Source: Bacillota bacterium (GTDB lineage Bacteria; Bacillota; Clostridia; Saccharofermentanales; Fastidiosipilaceae). Taken from it: a stretch of 64,000 nt of DNA. The notes beneath the pieces are model-generated. The model was not told the DNA's origin, searched no databases, and was given only the letters and a program-made list of their open reading frames with translations. Position numbers and translations under genes: made by a program. Numbering within the stretch: position 1 is the first letter of the stretch; every line of letters begins with the position of its first letter. The stretch is taken from contig JAEWGG010000016.1 of assembly GCA_023388435.1 (NCBI GenBank), forward strand, positions 1 to 64,000, read 5' to 3'. Shown here piece after piece: positions 1 to 8,171 of this stretch.

Positions 1-2
1 AT

Positions 3-305
3 ATTTACATCAACAATAAGCTCTATCTGGGCAAGCGCATACGGATGGAGGGCTTGTATAAGGAGGCGGTGGTGGACGGTAAACTATACCATTTCGCCAT
101 ACGCTATGGACCCGGCTGCTGCGCCTATGATCAGACCTGCGGTTTTGAGATTCACTACAACGGTCAATGGCCAAAAGAAGATGAATGGGTCTCTGTGACG
201 GGCACGTTGAAGCAGTATGAGGATCAGGGGCGGCCCTACCTCTATCTGGAACTGGAAGATCTGACGGTTAAGCAGGAGCGTGGGGCGGAGCGCGTGGGCT
301 TCTAA
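3..305 (+). CDS. C-terminal part of a YcgQ/TIGR03943-like protein (partial)
   Basis: The frame is open from the first bases of the window, so this is the 3' end of a gene that starts upstream; about 100 residues are visible. The visible part reads like the C-terminal beta-rich domain of the YcgQ (TIGR03943) family: an IYINNKLYLGKRIRMEG segment, then a CC pair in GPGCCAYDQ and a WVSVTGTL strand, which match the family pattern of a 'GkkI..eG' strand, a double cysteine and 'WV.VtGtl'. Members of this family are usually membrane or exported proteins encoded with a YcgR-type permease; neither partner is visible here. An internal ATG at position 45 has no convincing ribosome binding site. Family assignment is moderate, function unknown. 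Confidence 0.6.
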   Translation: MYINNKLYLGKRIRMEGLYKEAVVDGKLYHFAIRYGPGCCAYDQTCGFEIHYNGQWPKEDEWVSVTGTLKQYEDQGRPYLYLELEDLTVKQERGAERVGF

Positions 306-386
306 AGCGCCATTAAGAGTGGAAAGATGATGCAAAATTAAAAGTGCTAAGACATAGCAAAATCTTAGAAAAGGCTGGAATTAGGC

Positions 387-415
387 TTTACAAACTATGA
401 GGGGAGTAGTATAAA
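387..415 (+). promoter_or_regulatory. Sigma-A-type promoter for the secreted protein gene
   Basis: TTTACA at 387-392 and TATAAA at 410-415 are separated by exactly 17 bases, close to the housekeeping consensus. The predicted start of transcription is near 422, about ten bases before the AAGGAG ribosome binding site at 432-437. The surrounding 300-437 region is clearly AT-richer than the rest of the window. Confidence 0.65.
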
Positions 416-437
416 GTAACTAGATAGTGGCAAGGAG

Positions 438-1394
438 ATGACCACCATATTGTCTAAGTTGACGAAGGTTTTTGCGTGCTGCTTTTCAGTTTTACTTGTT
501 CTAGGAGCAGCGATGCCAAGGGTACAGGCAGCAGAAAGCGCCACAGGCCAAGATAGTCAGTTTCAGACTGTTTTGGCCCTGGCTAGGGAAAAGAGTGCTC
601 AGGATAAGTTGAAATTAGATTCGGTAGATACGGCCCAGCGCTATCGAAATCTGGACATTCCTGAGAATCTATTAGAAGGTTTAGATAACTTGCAGCTTAT
701 AGATATTCTTAAGGAATATCCATTGATGGTGAGTTGCATGGCCTTTGACACGCCTGAAGAAGGTCTCAGCCATTTGGCTCGTGTTTATTCACCATTTCGT
801 GTCTTAGAAAGCCGTCCTGAGGGGCGAGTATTACTAGAGCGCATGTGTAGATCTACAGATCGTTCTGCTTTCAATAGAGCGAATGGTGAAGTAGATCCGT
901 TCAGATTTCTAGTGATGCAGGTTAACGAACGGAGTAGGCACTCAGATAGAGCGGCGTCCATTACAGTGAGAACACCTAAGGGATCTGCTGTAGTTGGTTT
1001 AAAGCGTGGAGAGGAGTTATCTGCTGAAAGGAAGGCAGTAATCAATAAAGGAATGGCACAAGCATTTCCAAGTGCAAAGCGTATAGGGGAACCAACAACA
1101 CGTTATAACTGCCATTCCTATGCGCTTTATTCAGCTTCGACCGATAATGAGGTCTGGATTAATGATCCAAGTCCCTACTATCAGGATGGATCATATGTTA
1201 GAGCAAAGGGTAGAGATAGCGCAGATGTCGTGTATTATCAAAAAAGCGACGGAACGCCATCTCATTCTGGGCTTCGTATAGGTCAGGGAATGGTTCGCTC
1301 TAAGTGGGGAGAGGCAGGACTCTACGAGCATGGAAGATTAAATTGTCCCTATGCTACGGATGGGCAGAAAATATCGTTTTGGACAAAGTCCTAA
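438..1394 (+). CDS. Secreted protein with NCHSYA (papain-like/CHAP-like) C-terminal domain, function unknown
   Basis: A 318-residue protein with a Sec signal peptide (positively charged start, hydrophobic residues about 10-25, cleavage probably after VQA near residue 31). Residues about 75-145 form a helical region with an 'LxxyPLM' core. The C-terminal third carries RYNCHSYALYS (Cys225, His226) and later SHSGLR (His276), followed by a KWGEAGLYEH segment and an NCPY segment. A Cys followed by a distant His in an 'NCHSYA...HSG' arrangement recalls papain-like amidase or peptidase folds in exported clostridial proteins, but I cannot assign a substrate. The AAGGAG at 432-437 directly abuts the ATG at 438; TTG at 450 would have better spacing (12 bases) and may be the true start. 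Codon use is AT-richer than the neighbours, suggesting recent acquisition. Confidence 0.7.
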   Translation: MTTILSKLTKVFACCFSVLLVLGAAMPRVQAAESATGQDSQFQTVLALAREKSAQDKLKLDSVDTAQRYRNLDIPENLLEGLDNLQLIDILKEYPLMVSCMAFDTPEEGLSHLARVYSPFRVLESRPEGRVLLERMCRSTDRSAFNRANGEVDPFRFLVMQVNERSRHSDRAASITVRTPKGSAVVGLKRGEELSAERKAVINKGMAQAFPSAKRIGEPTTRYNCHSYALYSASTDNEVWINDPSPYYQDGSYVRAKGRDSADVVYYQKSDGTPSHSGLRIGQGMVRSKWGEAGLYEHGRLNCPYATDGQKISFWTKS

Positions 1395-1408
1395 TGGGGA
1401 GGGCAACT

Positions 1409-1855
1409 ATGAGAAGGTTCCGTTCCATCTTCGCCCTGAGCCTGGCCTTGCTGCTCCTCCTGGCCTCCTGCCAGCACCCAGGTCTCAGCAGCCAGGAGCT
1501 AGAGACGCTAAAAAGCCAGTACCAGAAGACGGCCCAAGCGGCGGACTCAGCGGGCCTCGACCAGGGCCTGCTCGAAGCGGCCAGCGACAGCGAGCTTATT
1601 GGCCTCTTTCGCCAGAGTCCCCGTATGCGCCAGGGAGAGCCGGTCCTGACCTCCCTCAGCTTCTCGGAGTACCTCAAGTGGCTGGAGAAGAAGGACCCCG
1701 TCTGGAGAACAATCATGGAGCGGCCCAGTGCGAAACGCCGCTTTCGGGAGGAGGCCCAGAAAATGCAGGAGGCCAAGTTCGAGGACGGCTCCGCTGACTT
1801 TTACTACAGCCTCTTTTGCTCCTCTTACATCAAGGAAGTGCTGGGCCAGCGCTAG
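1409..1855 (+). CDS. Lipoprotein, likely paralogue of the upstream protein's helical domain
   Basis: A 148-residue protein. The start at ATG 1409 follows GGGGAGGG (1396-1403) with 5 bases of spacing, 14 bases after the stop of the previous gene, so the two are probably co-transcribed. The N-terminus is a lipoprotein signal: RR, a leucine run and the lipobox LLASC, giving Cys at about residue 20 for lipidation. The rest (an 'ELIGLFRQSPRM...LSFSEYLKWL...ERPSAKRRF' region) aligns by eye with residues about 80-140 of the preceding secreted protein ('QLIDILKEYPLM...DTPEEGLSHL...SRPEGRVLL'), but it lacks the Cys/His domain. Unlike its neighbour it has the high GC of the window. It may act as a partner or inhibitor-like companion; that is inference. 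No known family recognised. Confidence 0.65.
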   Translation: MRRFRSIFALSLALLLLLASCQHPGLSSQELETLKSQYQKTAQAADSAGLDQGLLEAASDSELIGLFRQSPRMRQGEPVLTSLSFSEYLKWLEKKDPVWRTIMERPSAKRRFREEAQKMQEAKFEDGSADFYYSLFCSSYIKEVLGQR

Positions 1856-1969
1856 CGAGCGAAGCAGTTAGGACCCTGCCCGCAAGCCAAGCACGCTCGT
1901 GACTACGGCGAGCTAGGCAGTCGCACGCAAGAGTCTGCCCGCCAGCCCGCGCCAAAACAAGCTCCGAAC

Positions 1970-2004
1970 AGCCCCCTTTCTGCCGCGGCAGGGAGGGGCT
2001 TTTT
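1970..2004 (+). terminator. Rho-independent terminator
   Basis: AGCCCC (1970-1975) pairs with GGGGCT (1995-2000), with an inner perfect palindrome CTGCCGCGGCAG, followed by a run of five T. It separates the lipoprotein gene from the heat-shock operon. The 1856-1969 stretch before it holds no other recognisable signal. Confidence 0.85.
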
Positions 2005-2055
2005 GCGGCCAAAGGTGAACGAATGTGAAATCTGCTTGATTATCTTTGATTATCC

Positions 2056-2084
2056 TTGACATTCATTTTTGCGGGTGCTATCTT
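2056..2084 (+). promoter_or_regulatory. Promoter of the hrcA operon
   Basis: A perfect -35 TTGACA (2056-2061) and TATCTT (2079-2084) are separated by 17 bases. The expected start of transcription falls at about 2091, inside the CIRCE element, so bound HrcA would block initiation. Confidence 0.8.
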
Positions 2085-2088
2085 AGTT

Positions 2089-2115
2089 TTAGCAGTCGGA
2101 TAAGAAGAGTGCTAA
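2089..2115 (+). promoter_or_regulatory. CIRCE operator (HrcA binding site)
   Basis: TTAGCAGTC (2089-2097), nine bases, then GAGTGCTAA (2107-2115). This matches the CIRCE consensus TTAGCACTC-N9-GAGTGCTAA except for one base (G for C) in the left arm. It overlaps the predicted transcription start of hrcA. It is the only CIRCE I see in the window, so grpE, dnaK and dnaJ probably depend on it through the same transcript. Confidence 0.93.
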
Positions 2116-2141
2116 AAGAGTCGGAGAGGAGGTGCCAGCCC

Positions 2142-3227
2142 GTGTCGCAGCAAGAGATACTGAAGCCGAGGCAGCAGGCCATCTTGAAGGCTCTGGTGGA
2201 AGACTACATCGAGCGGGCTGAACCGGTGGCCTCGAAGGCCCTGGTGGAGCGCCACCGCCTCGAACTGAGCTCGGCCACGGTGCGCAACAGCCTGGCGGAG
2301 CTCGAGCAGCTGGGCTACTTGGAGCAGCCCCACACTTCGGCGGGTCGTGTGCCTACGGATGCGGGCTACCGGGTCTACGTCAACAGTCTGATGCGGCCAG
2401 AAGAGCTGGACGAGGAGGAGAAGGCGGAGATTAGGGGGCAGCTGGGTGCGACTTTTGCCGACTTGCCAGAACTGCTCAAGCGGGCCTCGCTGGTCCTCTC
2501 GGAGGACACGGGCTATGCGAGCCTGGTCCTGGCCCCGAAGTTGGGCCAGAGTCGCATCCGCCAGCTCAAGATGCTGATGATCGAACCGGGGCGGGCCCTA
2601 CTGGTTGTTGTTCTGTCTGCGGGCCTCGTCAAGGATCGGCTCTGCCGCATTCCAGACCTCCTGGATCAGGAACAGCTGCTCACGATTGCCCGCGCCCTGG
2701 AGCGCAGACTCGGCGACAGTCCGATCGAGGAGATCAGTCTGGTGACCTTGACTTCGGCCCTTCAGGACGTGGCCCTGCCCGAGGCCTTCTTGAACCAGCT
2801 GCTCTATGAGACCTACGTGGCGATTAAGCAGGCCGAGCAGTCTGAGACCTACATGGAGGGCCTCCCGCAGCTCTTTCGTCAGCCGGAGTTCCAGGCCAGC
2901 GGGCAGGCTGGTAGTCTGGCCCAGGCCCTCGCCCAGCGCGCTTATGTGTCGGGCATTCTGGAGGCCCCAGTCGCGGAGGGGGAGCGGGTGGAGACGGTGG
3001 AGGAGCAGCCCAGTGGTCTGGTCCTGCGCATAGGGCAGGAGATCGCTTCCGAGCCACTGCGGGACTGCAGCTTTGTCACCGCGACCTACCGTAGTGCCGA
3101 GACCATTCAGGGCAGCATTGCGGTGGTGGGACCGAAGCGCATGGACTATGCGCGGGTGATTCCCCGCATCGACTTCGTCCGCCGCCAGCTCGGGGACCTC
3201 CTGGACAAGGAGCGCCTGGACGGCTGA
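2142..3227 (+). CDS. hrcA: Heat-inducible transcription repressor HrcA
   Basis: A 361-residue repressor that binds CIRCE and is kept active by GroEL in the family. The GTG start at 2142 is chosen because GGAGAGGAGGTG (2123-2134) lies just upstream and the HrcA N-terminus begins here (LKPRQQAILKALVEDYIERAEPV). The winged-helix domain covers residues about 5-75, with the characteristic SSATVRNSLAELEQLGYLEQPHTSAGRVPT region (in two adjoining parts). The later inserted dimerising and GAF-like parts follow, ending in VGPKRMDYARVIPRIDFV, typical of HrcA. First gene of hrcA-grpE-dnaK-dnaJ-prmA, so autoregulated through the CIRCE site at 2089. Confidence 0.95.
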   Translation: MSQQEILKPRQQAILKALVEDYIERAEPVASKALVERHRLELSSATVRNSLAELEQLGYLEQPHTSAGRVPTDAGYRVYVNSLMRPEELDEEEKAEIRGQLGATFADLPELLKRASLVLSEDTGYASLVLAPKLGQSRIRQLKMLMIEPGRALLVVVLSAGLVKDRLCRIPDLLDQEQLLTIARALERRLGDSPIEEISLVTLTSALQDVALPEAFLNQLLYETYVAIKQAEQSETYMEGLPQLFRQPEFQASGQAGSLAQALAQRAYVSGILEAPVAEGERVETVEEQPSGLVLRIGQEIASEPLRDCSFVTATYRSAETIQGSIAVVGPKRMDYARVIPRIDFVRRQLGDLLDKERLDG

Positions 3228-3249
3228 GGGCACTGTCGGGGAGGAATCC

Positions 3250-3321
3250 ATGTCCCCATATAGAGAAAATAAGCACAGGAACTGTGGTTGCTGCGAGGCC
3301 CCACAGCGAGAGGAGAATTGA
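3250..3321 (+). CDS. Possible 23-residue small ORF between hrcA and grpE
   Basis: ATG at 3250 is preceded by a strong GGGGAGG (3238-3244) with 5 bases of spacing, and opens a frame of 23 codons (MSPYRENKHRNCGCCEAPQR then EEN) ending at TGA 3319-3321. Three cysteines lie in a CGCC group. The stop is just upstream of the grpE start, and the small ORF covers the grpE ribosome binding site, so it could couple grpE translation to upstream reading. The only evidence is the ribosome binding site and position; it may be chance. Confidence 0.3.
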   Translation: MSPYRENKHRNCGCCEAPQREEN

Positions 3322-3328
3322 TATCGTG

Positions 3329-3943
3329 ATGGGTAAGAAACGGGCGAAGGCCAAGGAGCAAGAAGGACAAAAGTTGCGGGACGAGGGGCTGGAGAGCGAG
3401 CAGCAGAACCTGGACCAGACCGGCGAGGACGAGCGGTCCACAGCGGAGGAGGGCCAGGACGAGGCGAGGGCCGAGTCCTGCGAGCTTGAAGACTTGGCCT
3501 CGGAACTTGAGGCCCTCAAGGCTGAGCATAAGGAGCAGGCAGCCCAGTACCTACGTCTCAGCGCGGAATTTGACAATTTTCGCCGCCGCAGCCGTCGGGA
3601 ACAGGAAGAACTGCACCAGCGTGCGGTCTGCTCGGTTTCCGCGCAGTGGCTGCCGCTCATTGACAACCTGCAGCGGGGTGTTGAGGCCCTGAAACAACAG
3701 GGGGCCCAGGCCGAGGCCATAGAGGGACTTGAGCTGATTCTGCGCCAGACGGACGAGGTCCTGAAAAAGCTGGAGATTGAGCCGATTCCGACGGACATCC
3801 CCTTCGATCCCAATCTCCACGAAGCCATCCTGCACGTCGAGGAGGAGGGCCGCGAGGCCGGGGAGATTGTCGAAGTCTTCCAGATCGGCTACCAGCGCCA
3901 GGGCCAGGTTCTGAGACACAGTGTCGTCAAGGTCGCCAACTGA
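3329..3943 (+). CDS. grpE: Nucleotide exchange factor GrpE
   Basis: About 204 residues. GrpE releases ADP from DnaK. The N-terminal 60 residues are highly charged (E/D/Q/K); a long helix follows with AAQYLRLSAEFDNFRRRSRRE, then the GrpE core with WLPLIDNLQRG and the C-terminal beta domain with FDPNLHEAI and ending LRHSVVKVAN, all family hallmarks. The ribosome binding site AGAGGAG is at 3309-3315; either GTG 3326 or ATG 3329 could be the start, and I give the ATG. An upstream in-frame start at 3284 would add residues unlike GrpE. Second full gene of the heat-shock operon, directly before dnaK. Confidence 0.93.
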   Translation: MGKKRAKAKEQEGQKLRDEGLESEQQNLDQTGEDERSTAEEGQDEARAESCELEDLASELEALKAEHKEQAAQYLRLSAEFDNFRRRSRREQEELHQRAVCSVSAQWLPLIDNLQRGVEALKQQGAQAEAIEGLELILRQTDEVLKKLEIEPIPTDIPFDPNLHEAILHVEEEGREAGEIVEVFQIGYQRQGQVLRHSVVKVAN

Positions 3944-3995
3944 TAGCGACTTTTACATAAAAAAGCAAGCATACCTGTAATGGGAGGAAAGAAAA

Positions 3996-5828
3996 ATGGG
4001 AAAAGTTATTGGCATTGATTTGGGCACCACGAATTCCTGCGTGGCAGTTCTGGAAGGCGGCGAGCCTGTCGTCATTACCAACTCTGAGGGAGCCCGGACG
4101 ACCTCGTCCGTCGTAGCCTTCAGCAAGACGGGTGAGCGTCTGGTTGGTCAGATCGCAAAGCGTCAGGCGGTGACGAATCCGGACCGTACGATCCAGTCCA
4201 TCAAGCGTGAGATGGGGACGACACATAAGGTTGCTGTCGACGGCAAGGACTATTCCCCTCAGGAAATTTCGGCCATGATTCTCCAGAAGTTAAAGGCCGA
4301 TGCCGAGGCCTACCTGGGCAGCAGCGTCAGCCAGGCGGTCATCACCGTGCCGGCCTATTTCTCGGACGCCCAGCGCCAGGCGACGAAGGACGCCGGCCGT
4401 ATTGCGGGCCTGGAGGTGCTGCGCATCATCAACGAGCCCACGGCCGCAGCCCTGGCCTATGGTCTGGACAAGGAAAGCGACCAGAAGATCCTGGTCTTTG
4501 ACCTGGGTGGCGGTACTTTTGACGTCTCCATCCTTGAGATTGGCGACGGCGTCTTCGAGGTCCTCGCCACGAACGGTAACAACCGCCTGGGCGGCGACGA
4601 CTTCGATCAGAAGATCATCGACTGGATGGTTGAGGAGTACAAGAAGACCGAGGGCATCGACCTGTCCCAGGACCGTATGGCCTACCAGCGCCTGCGCGAC
4701 GCGGCGGAGAAGGCCAAGATTGAGCTCTCCTCCACGGCCCAGACGAACATCAACCTGCCCTTTATTACAGCGGATGCCAACGGCACCAAGCATCTTGACA
4801 TGAGCCTCTCGCGGGCGAAGTTCAATGAGCTGACGGCCCAGCTGGTTGAGGACACCATGCAGCCTCTGCGCCAGGCCCTGGCCGACTCTGGCCTGGACAA
4901 GTCCGAGATCTCGAAGATCCTCCTGGTGGGTGGTTCCACCCGTATTCCTGCGGTGCAGGAAGCGGTACAGCGCTTCTTCGGCAAGGAACCCTTTAAGGGC
5001 ATCAACCCCGATGAGTGTGTGGCCATCGGCGCTGCCATCCAGGCCGGCGTCCTGACGGGCGATGTGCAGGGCATCTTGCTGCTGGATGTGACCCCGCTGT
5101 CGCTGGGTATTGAGACCCTGGGTGGTGTCTTCACCCGTATCATCGACCGTAACACCACGATTCCGACCAAGAAGAGCCAGGTCTTCTCCACGGCGGCCGA
5201 CGGGCAGACCCAGGTTGAGGTCATGGTTTACCAGGGTGAGCGCGGCATGGCCCGCGACAACAAGCGCCTGGGTAATTTCGTCCTCGACGGCATCGCCCCT
5301 GCACCCCGTGGCATCCCTCAGATTGAGGTGACCTTTGACATCGATGCCAACGGTATCGTGGCGGTTTCGGCCAAGGACAAGGGCACGGGCCGCGAGCAGC
5401 ACATCACCATTGAAGCCTCGTCGAACCTGAGCGAGGAGGACATCAATAAGGCGGTTAAGGACGCAGAAATGTACGCCTCGGAGGACAAGAAGCGCAAGGA
5501 AGAGGTGGATGTGCGCAACAATGCCGACAGCGCTGTGTACATGGCTGAGAAGACCCTGAAAGACCTGGAGGGCAAGCTGGATGAGGGCGAGAAAAAGTCC
5601 GTCCAGGATGCTCTTGAGGAGCTGAAAAAGAGCAGCGCTGGCAATGATATCGAGGATATGAAGCAGAAGACGGAGGCCCTGCAGCAGAGCATTTACAAAC
5701 TGAGTGAAAAGCTCTACCAGCAGCAGGCGGCCCAGCAGGGCCAGGCTGGGGCCGAGTCCGGTCCGGACATGGGCGGGGCCAATCCGACTGGCGCCGATTT
5801 CAAGGATGCTGGTTCGGACCCGCAGTAA
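3996..5828 (+). CDS. dnaK: Chaperone protein DnaK (Hsp70)
   Basis: A 610-residue Hsp70 of normal length. The ATPase domain starts with GKVIGIDLGTTNSCVAVLEG and contains the second phosphate loop FDLGGGTFDVSIL and the adenosine-binding ILLVGGSTRIPAVQE; the substrate-binding domain begins with LDVTPLSLGIETLGG near residue 367. The C-terminal lid is helical and ends in a G/A/Q-rich tail (QQAAQQGQAGAESG) finishing SDPQ. A GGGAGGAAAG ribosome binding site lies just ahead of ATG 3996. With GrpE and DnaJ it forms the DnaK folding machine. Codon use is markedly biased, as expected for a highly expressed gene. Confidence 0.98.
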   Translation: MGKVIGIDLGTTNSCVAVLEGGEPVVITNSEGARTTSSVVAFSKTGERLVGQIAKRQAVTNPDRTIQSIKREMGTTHKVAVDGKDYSPQEISAMILQKLKADAEAYLGSSVSQAVITVPAYFSDAQRQATKDAGRIAGLEVLRIINEPTAAALAYGLDKESDQKILVFDLGGGTFDVSILEIGDGVFEVLATNGNNRLGGDDFDQKIIDWMVEEYKKTEGIDLSQDRMAYQRLRDAAEKAKIELSSTAQTNINLPFITADANGTKHLDMSLSRAKFNELTAQLVEDTMQPLRQALADSGLDKSEISKILLVGGSTRIPAVQEAVQRFFGKEPFKGINPDECVAIGAAIQAGVLTGDVQGILLLDVTPLSLGIETLGGVFTRIIDRNTTIPTKKSQVFSTAADGQTQVEVMVYQGERGMARDNKRLGNFVLDGIAPAPRGIPQIEVTFDIDANGIVAVSAKDKGTGREQHITIEASSNLSEEDINKAVKDAEMYASEDKKRKEEVDVRNNADSAVYMAEKTLKDLEGKLDEGEKKSVQDALEELKKSSAGNDIEDMKQKTEALQQSIYKLSEKLYQQQAAQQGQAGAESGPDMGGANPTGADFKDAGSDPQ

Positions 5829-5865
5829 GACCAATACAGGGCCGGCATAGCAGTTTGGCACTCAG

Positions 5866-5904
5866 GGACGGGGAAGACGGTCCGGGCGGCCGTTTTCCCC
5901 GTCC
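5866..5904 (+). other. Strong hairpin between dnaK and dnaJ
   Basis: GGACGGGGAA (5866-5875) pairs with TTCCCCGTCC (5895-5904), extended by GACGG/CCGTT inside. Only two T follow, so it is a poor terminator; a role in mRNA 3' protection or partial termination that keeps dnaK above dnaJ is a plausible inference. Confidence 0.6.
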
Positions 5905-5973
5905 TTGTGCCCGTGAATGGCGGAGCTGGATATGGGCTAAGTTACGGGGCAAATAAGGAGATAGGGAGCAGCC

Positions 5974-7122
5974 GTGGCAGAGAAGAGAGATTACTATGAG
6001 GTTCTGGGGGTCCAGAAGGGGGCCTCAGATGACGAGCTCAAGCGCGCCTACCGGAAGGTGGCCAAGAAGTACCATCCGGACCTGAATCCTGGCGACAAGG
6101 AGGCTGAGGCGAAATTTAAGGAGGCCGCTGAGGCCTACGCCGTCCTCAGTGACGAGGAGAAGCGCCAGGCCTACGACCGCTTCGGGCACGCCGGGGTGGA
6201 CGGCCAGGGCTTTGGCGGCGGCCAGGGCTTTGATGTCGATCTGGGCGACATTCTGAGCAATATTTTCGGCGGTGGTTTTGGTGGTTTTGGAAGCGGCTTC
6301 GGCTCTGGGGCCCGGCGGCCTGATGCCCCGAGGCGTGGGGCGGACATGCTTTATCGTATGCGCCTGGACTTCCGGGAGGCGATTTTTGGCTGCAGCAGGA
6401 CCATTCACTACAAACGCGAAAAAAATTGCCCGCACTGCCACGGGACAGGGGCCGAAAACGGGACAGAGCTGGAAACTTGTCCAGACTGTGGCGGCCAGGG
6501 TTTTGTGACCCGCCAGCAGCGCAGCCTCTTCGGTGTCAGTCTGGTTCAGGAGCCCTGCTCCCGCTGTCATGGCAGGGGAAAAATCATCAAGAAGGCCTGC
6601 CCCCATTGCCATGGCAAGGGGCGCGTTGACGTCGACGAGGAGTATCGGGTGAAGATCCCTGCTGGTGTGGACGACGGTGTGCGTCTCCAATATGCCGGCC
6701 AGGGTGAGGAGGGCTATAACGGTGGCCCGGCAGGTACCCTCTATGTGCAGATACAGGTCCGCCCAGATGAGTACTTCGTCCGTGACGGCCAGGACGTCCA
6801 CTGCGAGCTGCCTCTGACCTATGCCCAGATGGCCTTGGGGGCGACGGTGGAGCTGCCGGGTCTGGAGGGGAAGGAGACGGTGGAAATCCGTCCTGGGACC
6901 CAGCCGGGAACAGAACTGAAGCTGCGCGGCAAGGGCGTGCCCTATTACCACCACCCGAATCAGCGGGGCCAGCAGATCATCCACCTGAATCTGGAGGTGC
7001 CCCAGCATTTGAGCGCCGAGCAGAAGAAGCTCCTGGAGCAGTTCGAGGACTCCTTGTCCGAGAAAAACTACCAGCAGCGCAGCTCCTTCTTCGAGCGGCT
7101 CAAGAATCTCTTCGGAGGCTGA
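5974..7122 (+). CDS. dnaJ: Chaperone protein DnaJ (Hsp40)
   Basis: A 382-residue type I DnaJ. The J domain (residues 5-70) contains the HPD tripeptide in KKYHPDLNPG; a Gly/Phe-rich stretch (about 75-115) follows. The zinc region has the four CxxCxGxG repeats CPHCHGTG, CPDCGGQG, CSRCHGRG and CPHCHGKG, and the C-terminal substrate-binding domains are complete. The start is GTG 5974 after AAGGAGATAGGGAG. DnaJ stimulates the DnaK ATPase and delivers substrates. Fourth gene of the CIRCE-controlled operon; the next gene starts one base after its stop. Confidence 0.97.
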   Translation: MAEKRDYYEVLGVQKGASDDELKRAYRKVAKKYHPDLNPGDKEAEAKFKEAAEAYAVLSDEEKRQAYDRFGHAGVDGQGFGGGQGFDVDLGDILSNIFGGGFGGFGSGFGSGARRPDAPRRGADMLYRMRLDFREAIFGCSRTIHYKREKNCPHCHGTGAENGTELETCPDCGGQGFVTRQQRSLFGVSLVQEPCSRCHGRGKIIKKACPHCHGKGRVDVDEEYRVKIPAGVDDGVRLQYAGQGEEGYNGGPAGTLYVQIQVRPDEYFVRDGQDVHCELPLTYAQMALGATVELPGLEGKETVEIRPGTQPGTELKLRGKGVPYYHHPNQRGQQIIHLNLEVPQHLSAEQKKLLEQFEDSLSEKNYQQRSSFFERLKNLFGG

Positions 7123-7123
7123 T

Positions 7124-8167
7124 ATGGAACAGCGCTGTCTGGAATTTTGCATTAAAACTTCGGAGGAGGCGGCCGATGCCGTGTCCTGGATGCTCCTGGA
7201 TGAGGGGGCCCAGGGGGTGGCTACGGAGGATCCCCAGGATATTCTGAGCATCCTGGACGACCCGGACTGCCTGATTTTTACCGACCCGGGTTTTCGGGAA
7301 GAGCTGCCGGACTACGTGCGGATCCGGGCCTACTTCACCCAGTTGGAGACGGAGGAAGAGGCCCGGCGTCTGACGGCGAACTTGGAGCGCCGCTTCCGGG
7401 AGATCGGAGACTATCTGGATCTGGGACCTGCCAGCTGTACCTGGACCTGGGTCCGGAATGAGGACTGGGCCAACAACTGGAAGCAGTACTACCACGCCCG
7501 GCGCATCAGCCCCCACTTGGCCATCTGTCCCAGCTGGGAGGACTACAGTCCTGAGGCGGAGGAGCGCGTCATACGGCTCGACCCAGGGGCGGCCTTCGGC
7601 ACAGGGGAACATGCGACGACCAGTCTCTGCCTCCGCTGTCTGGATGAGCTGCACCGTACAGGTCAGCTGCCGGAGCGTATCCTGGACCTGGGGGCGGGTT
7701 CGGCCATTCTGGCCATTGCAGCCGGACTGCTCCAGGGGGCGTCGGAAGGGTCTGGGGCTGAGGATGCCCAGGACTCAGGCCCCAGAAAGAAACCAGCTAT
7801 TCTGGCCCTTGACATCGACCCCAGCGCCGTTGCGGTGGCCCAGGCCAACGTGGAGCAGAATGGTCTTGCGCGGCAGATCTGCTGCTGCCAGGGGACCTTA
7901 CAGGATCTGCTGGCCGAACTGGAGTCGGGGGAGCTGGAAGCCTTTCCACTAATCCTTGCCAACATCCTCGCCGAGGTCCATCTGGACCTCTTAGCCCTCT
8001 ACCGCCGCTGCCTGCAGCCCGGCGGACTGCTCCTGTTAAGCGGCATTATCAACACGAAGCTGCCCGCCGTGGAGGAGGCCTACAAGGCCCAGGGTTTCCG
8101 CTGTCTGCGCCAGGAGGAGGAGAAGGACTGGGTCATGCTCCTGCTTCAGCCAGAGGCCCAGGCCTAG
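7124..8167 (+). CDS. prmA: Ribosomal protein L11 methyltransferase PrmA
   Basis: A 347-residue SAM-dependent methyltransferase that trimethylates L11 in the family. The N-terminal substrate-recognition domain (residues 1-100) includes CTWTWVRNEDWANNWKQYY; the catalytic domain has RLDPGAAFGTGEHATT, the SAM motif LDLGAGSAILAIAA and NILAEVHLDLL. A short poorly conserved insert (about 205-225, ASEGSGAEDAQDSGPRKKP) lies between SAM-binding strands. It begins one base after dnaJ stops, and the dnaJ-prmA order is common in Bacillota, so it is the last gene of the heat-shock operon. Confidence 0.93.
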   Translation: MEQRCLEFCIKTSEEAADAVSWMLLDEGAQGVATEDPQDILSILDDPDCLIFTDPGFREELPDYVRIRAYFTQLETEEEARRLTANLERRFREIGDYLDLGPASCTWTWVRNEDWANNWKQYYHARRISPHLAICPSWEDYSPEAEERVIRLDPGAAFGTGEHATTSLCLRCLDELHRTGQLPERILDLGAGSAILAIAAGLLQGASEGSGAEDAQDSGPRKKPAILALDIDPSAVAVAQANVEQNGLARQICCCQGTLQDLLAELESGELEAFPLILANILAEVHLDLLALYRRCLQPGGLLLLSGIINTKLPAVEEAYKAQGFRCLRQEEEKDWVMLLLQPEAQA

Positions 8168-8171
8168 GCGT

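Noticed and set aside
4290..5861. Open 523-codon minus-strand frame opposite dnaK
   Set aside because: DnaK antisense frames are a well-known artefact of codon bias; no independent signal supports it.
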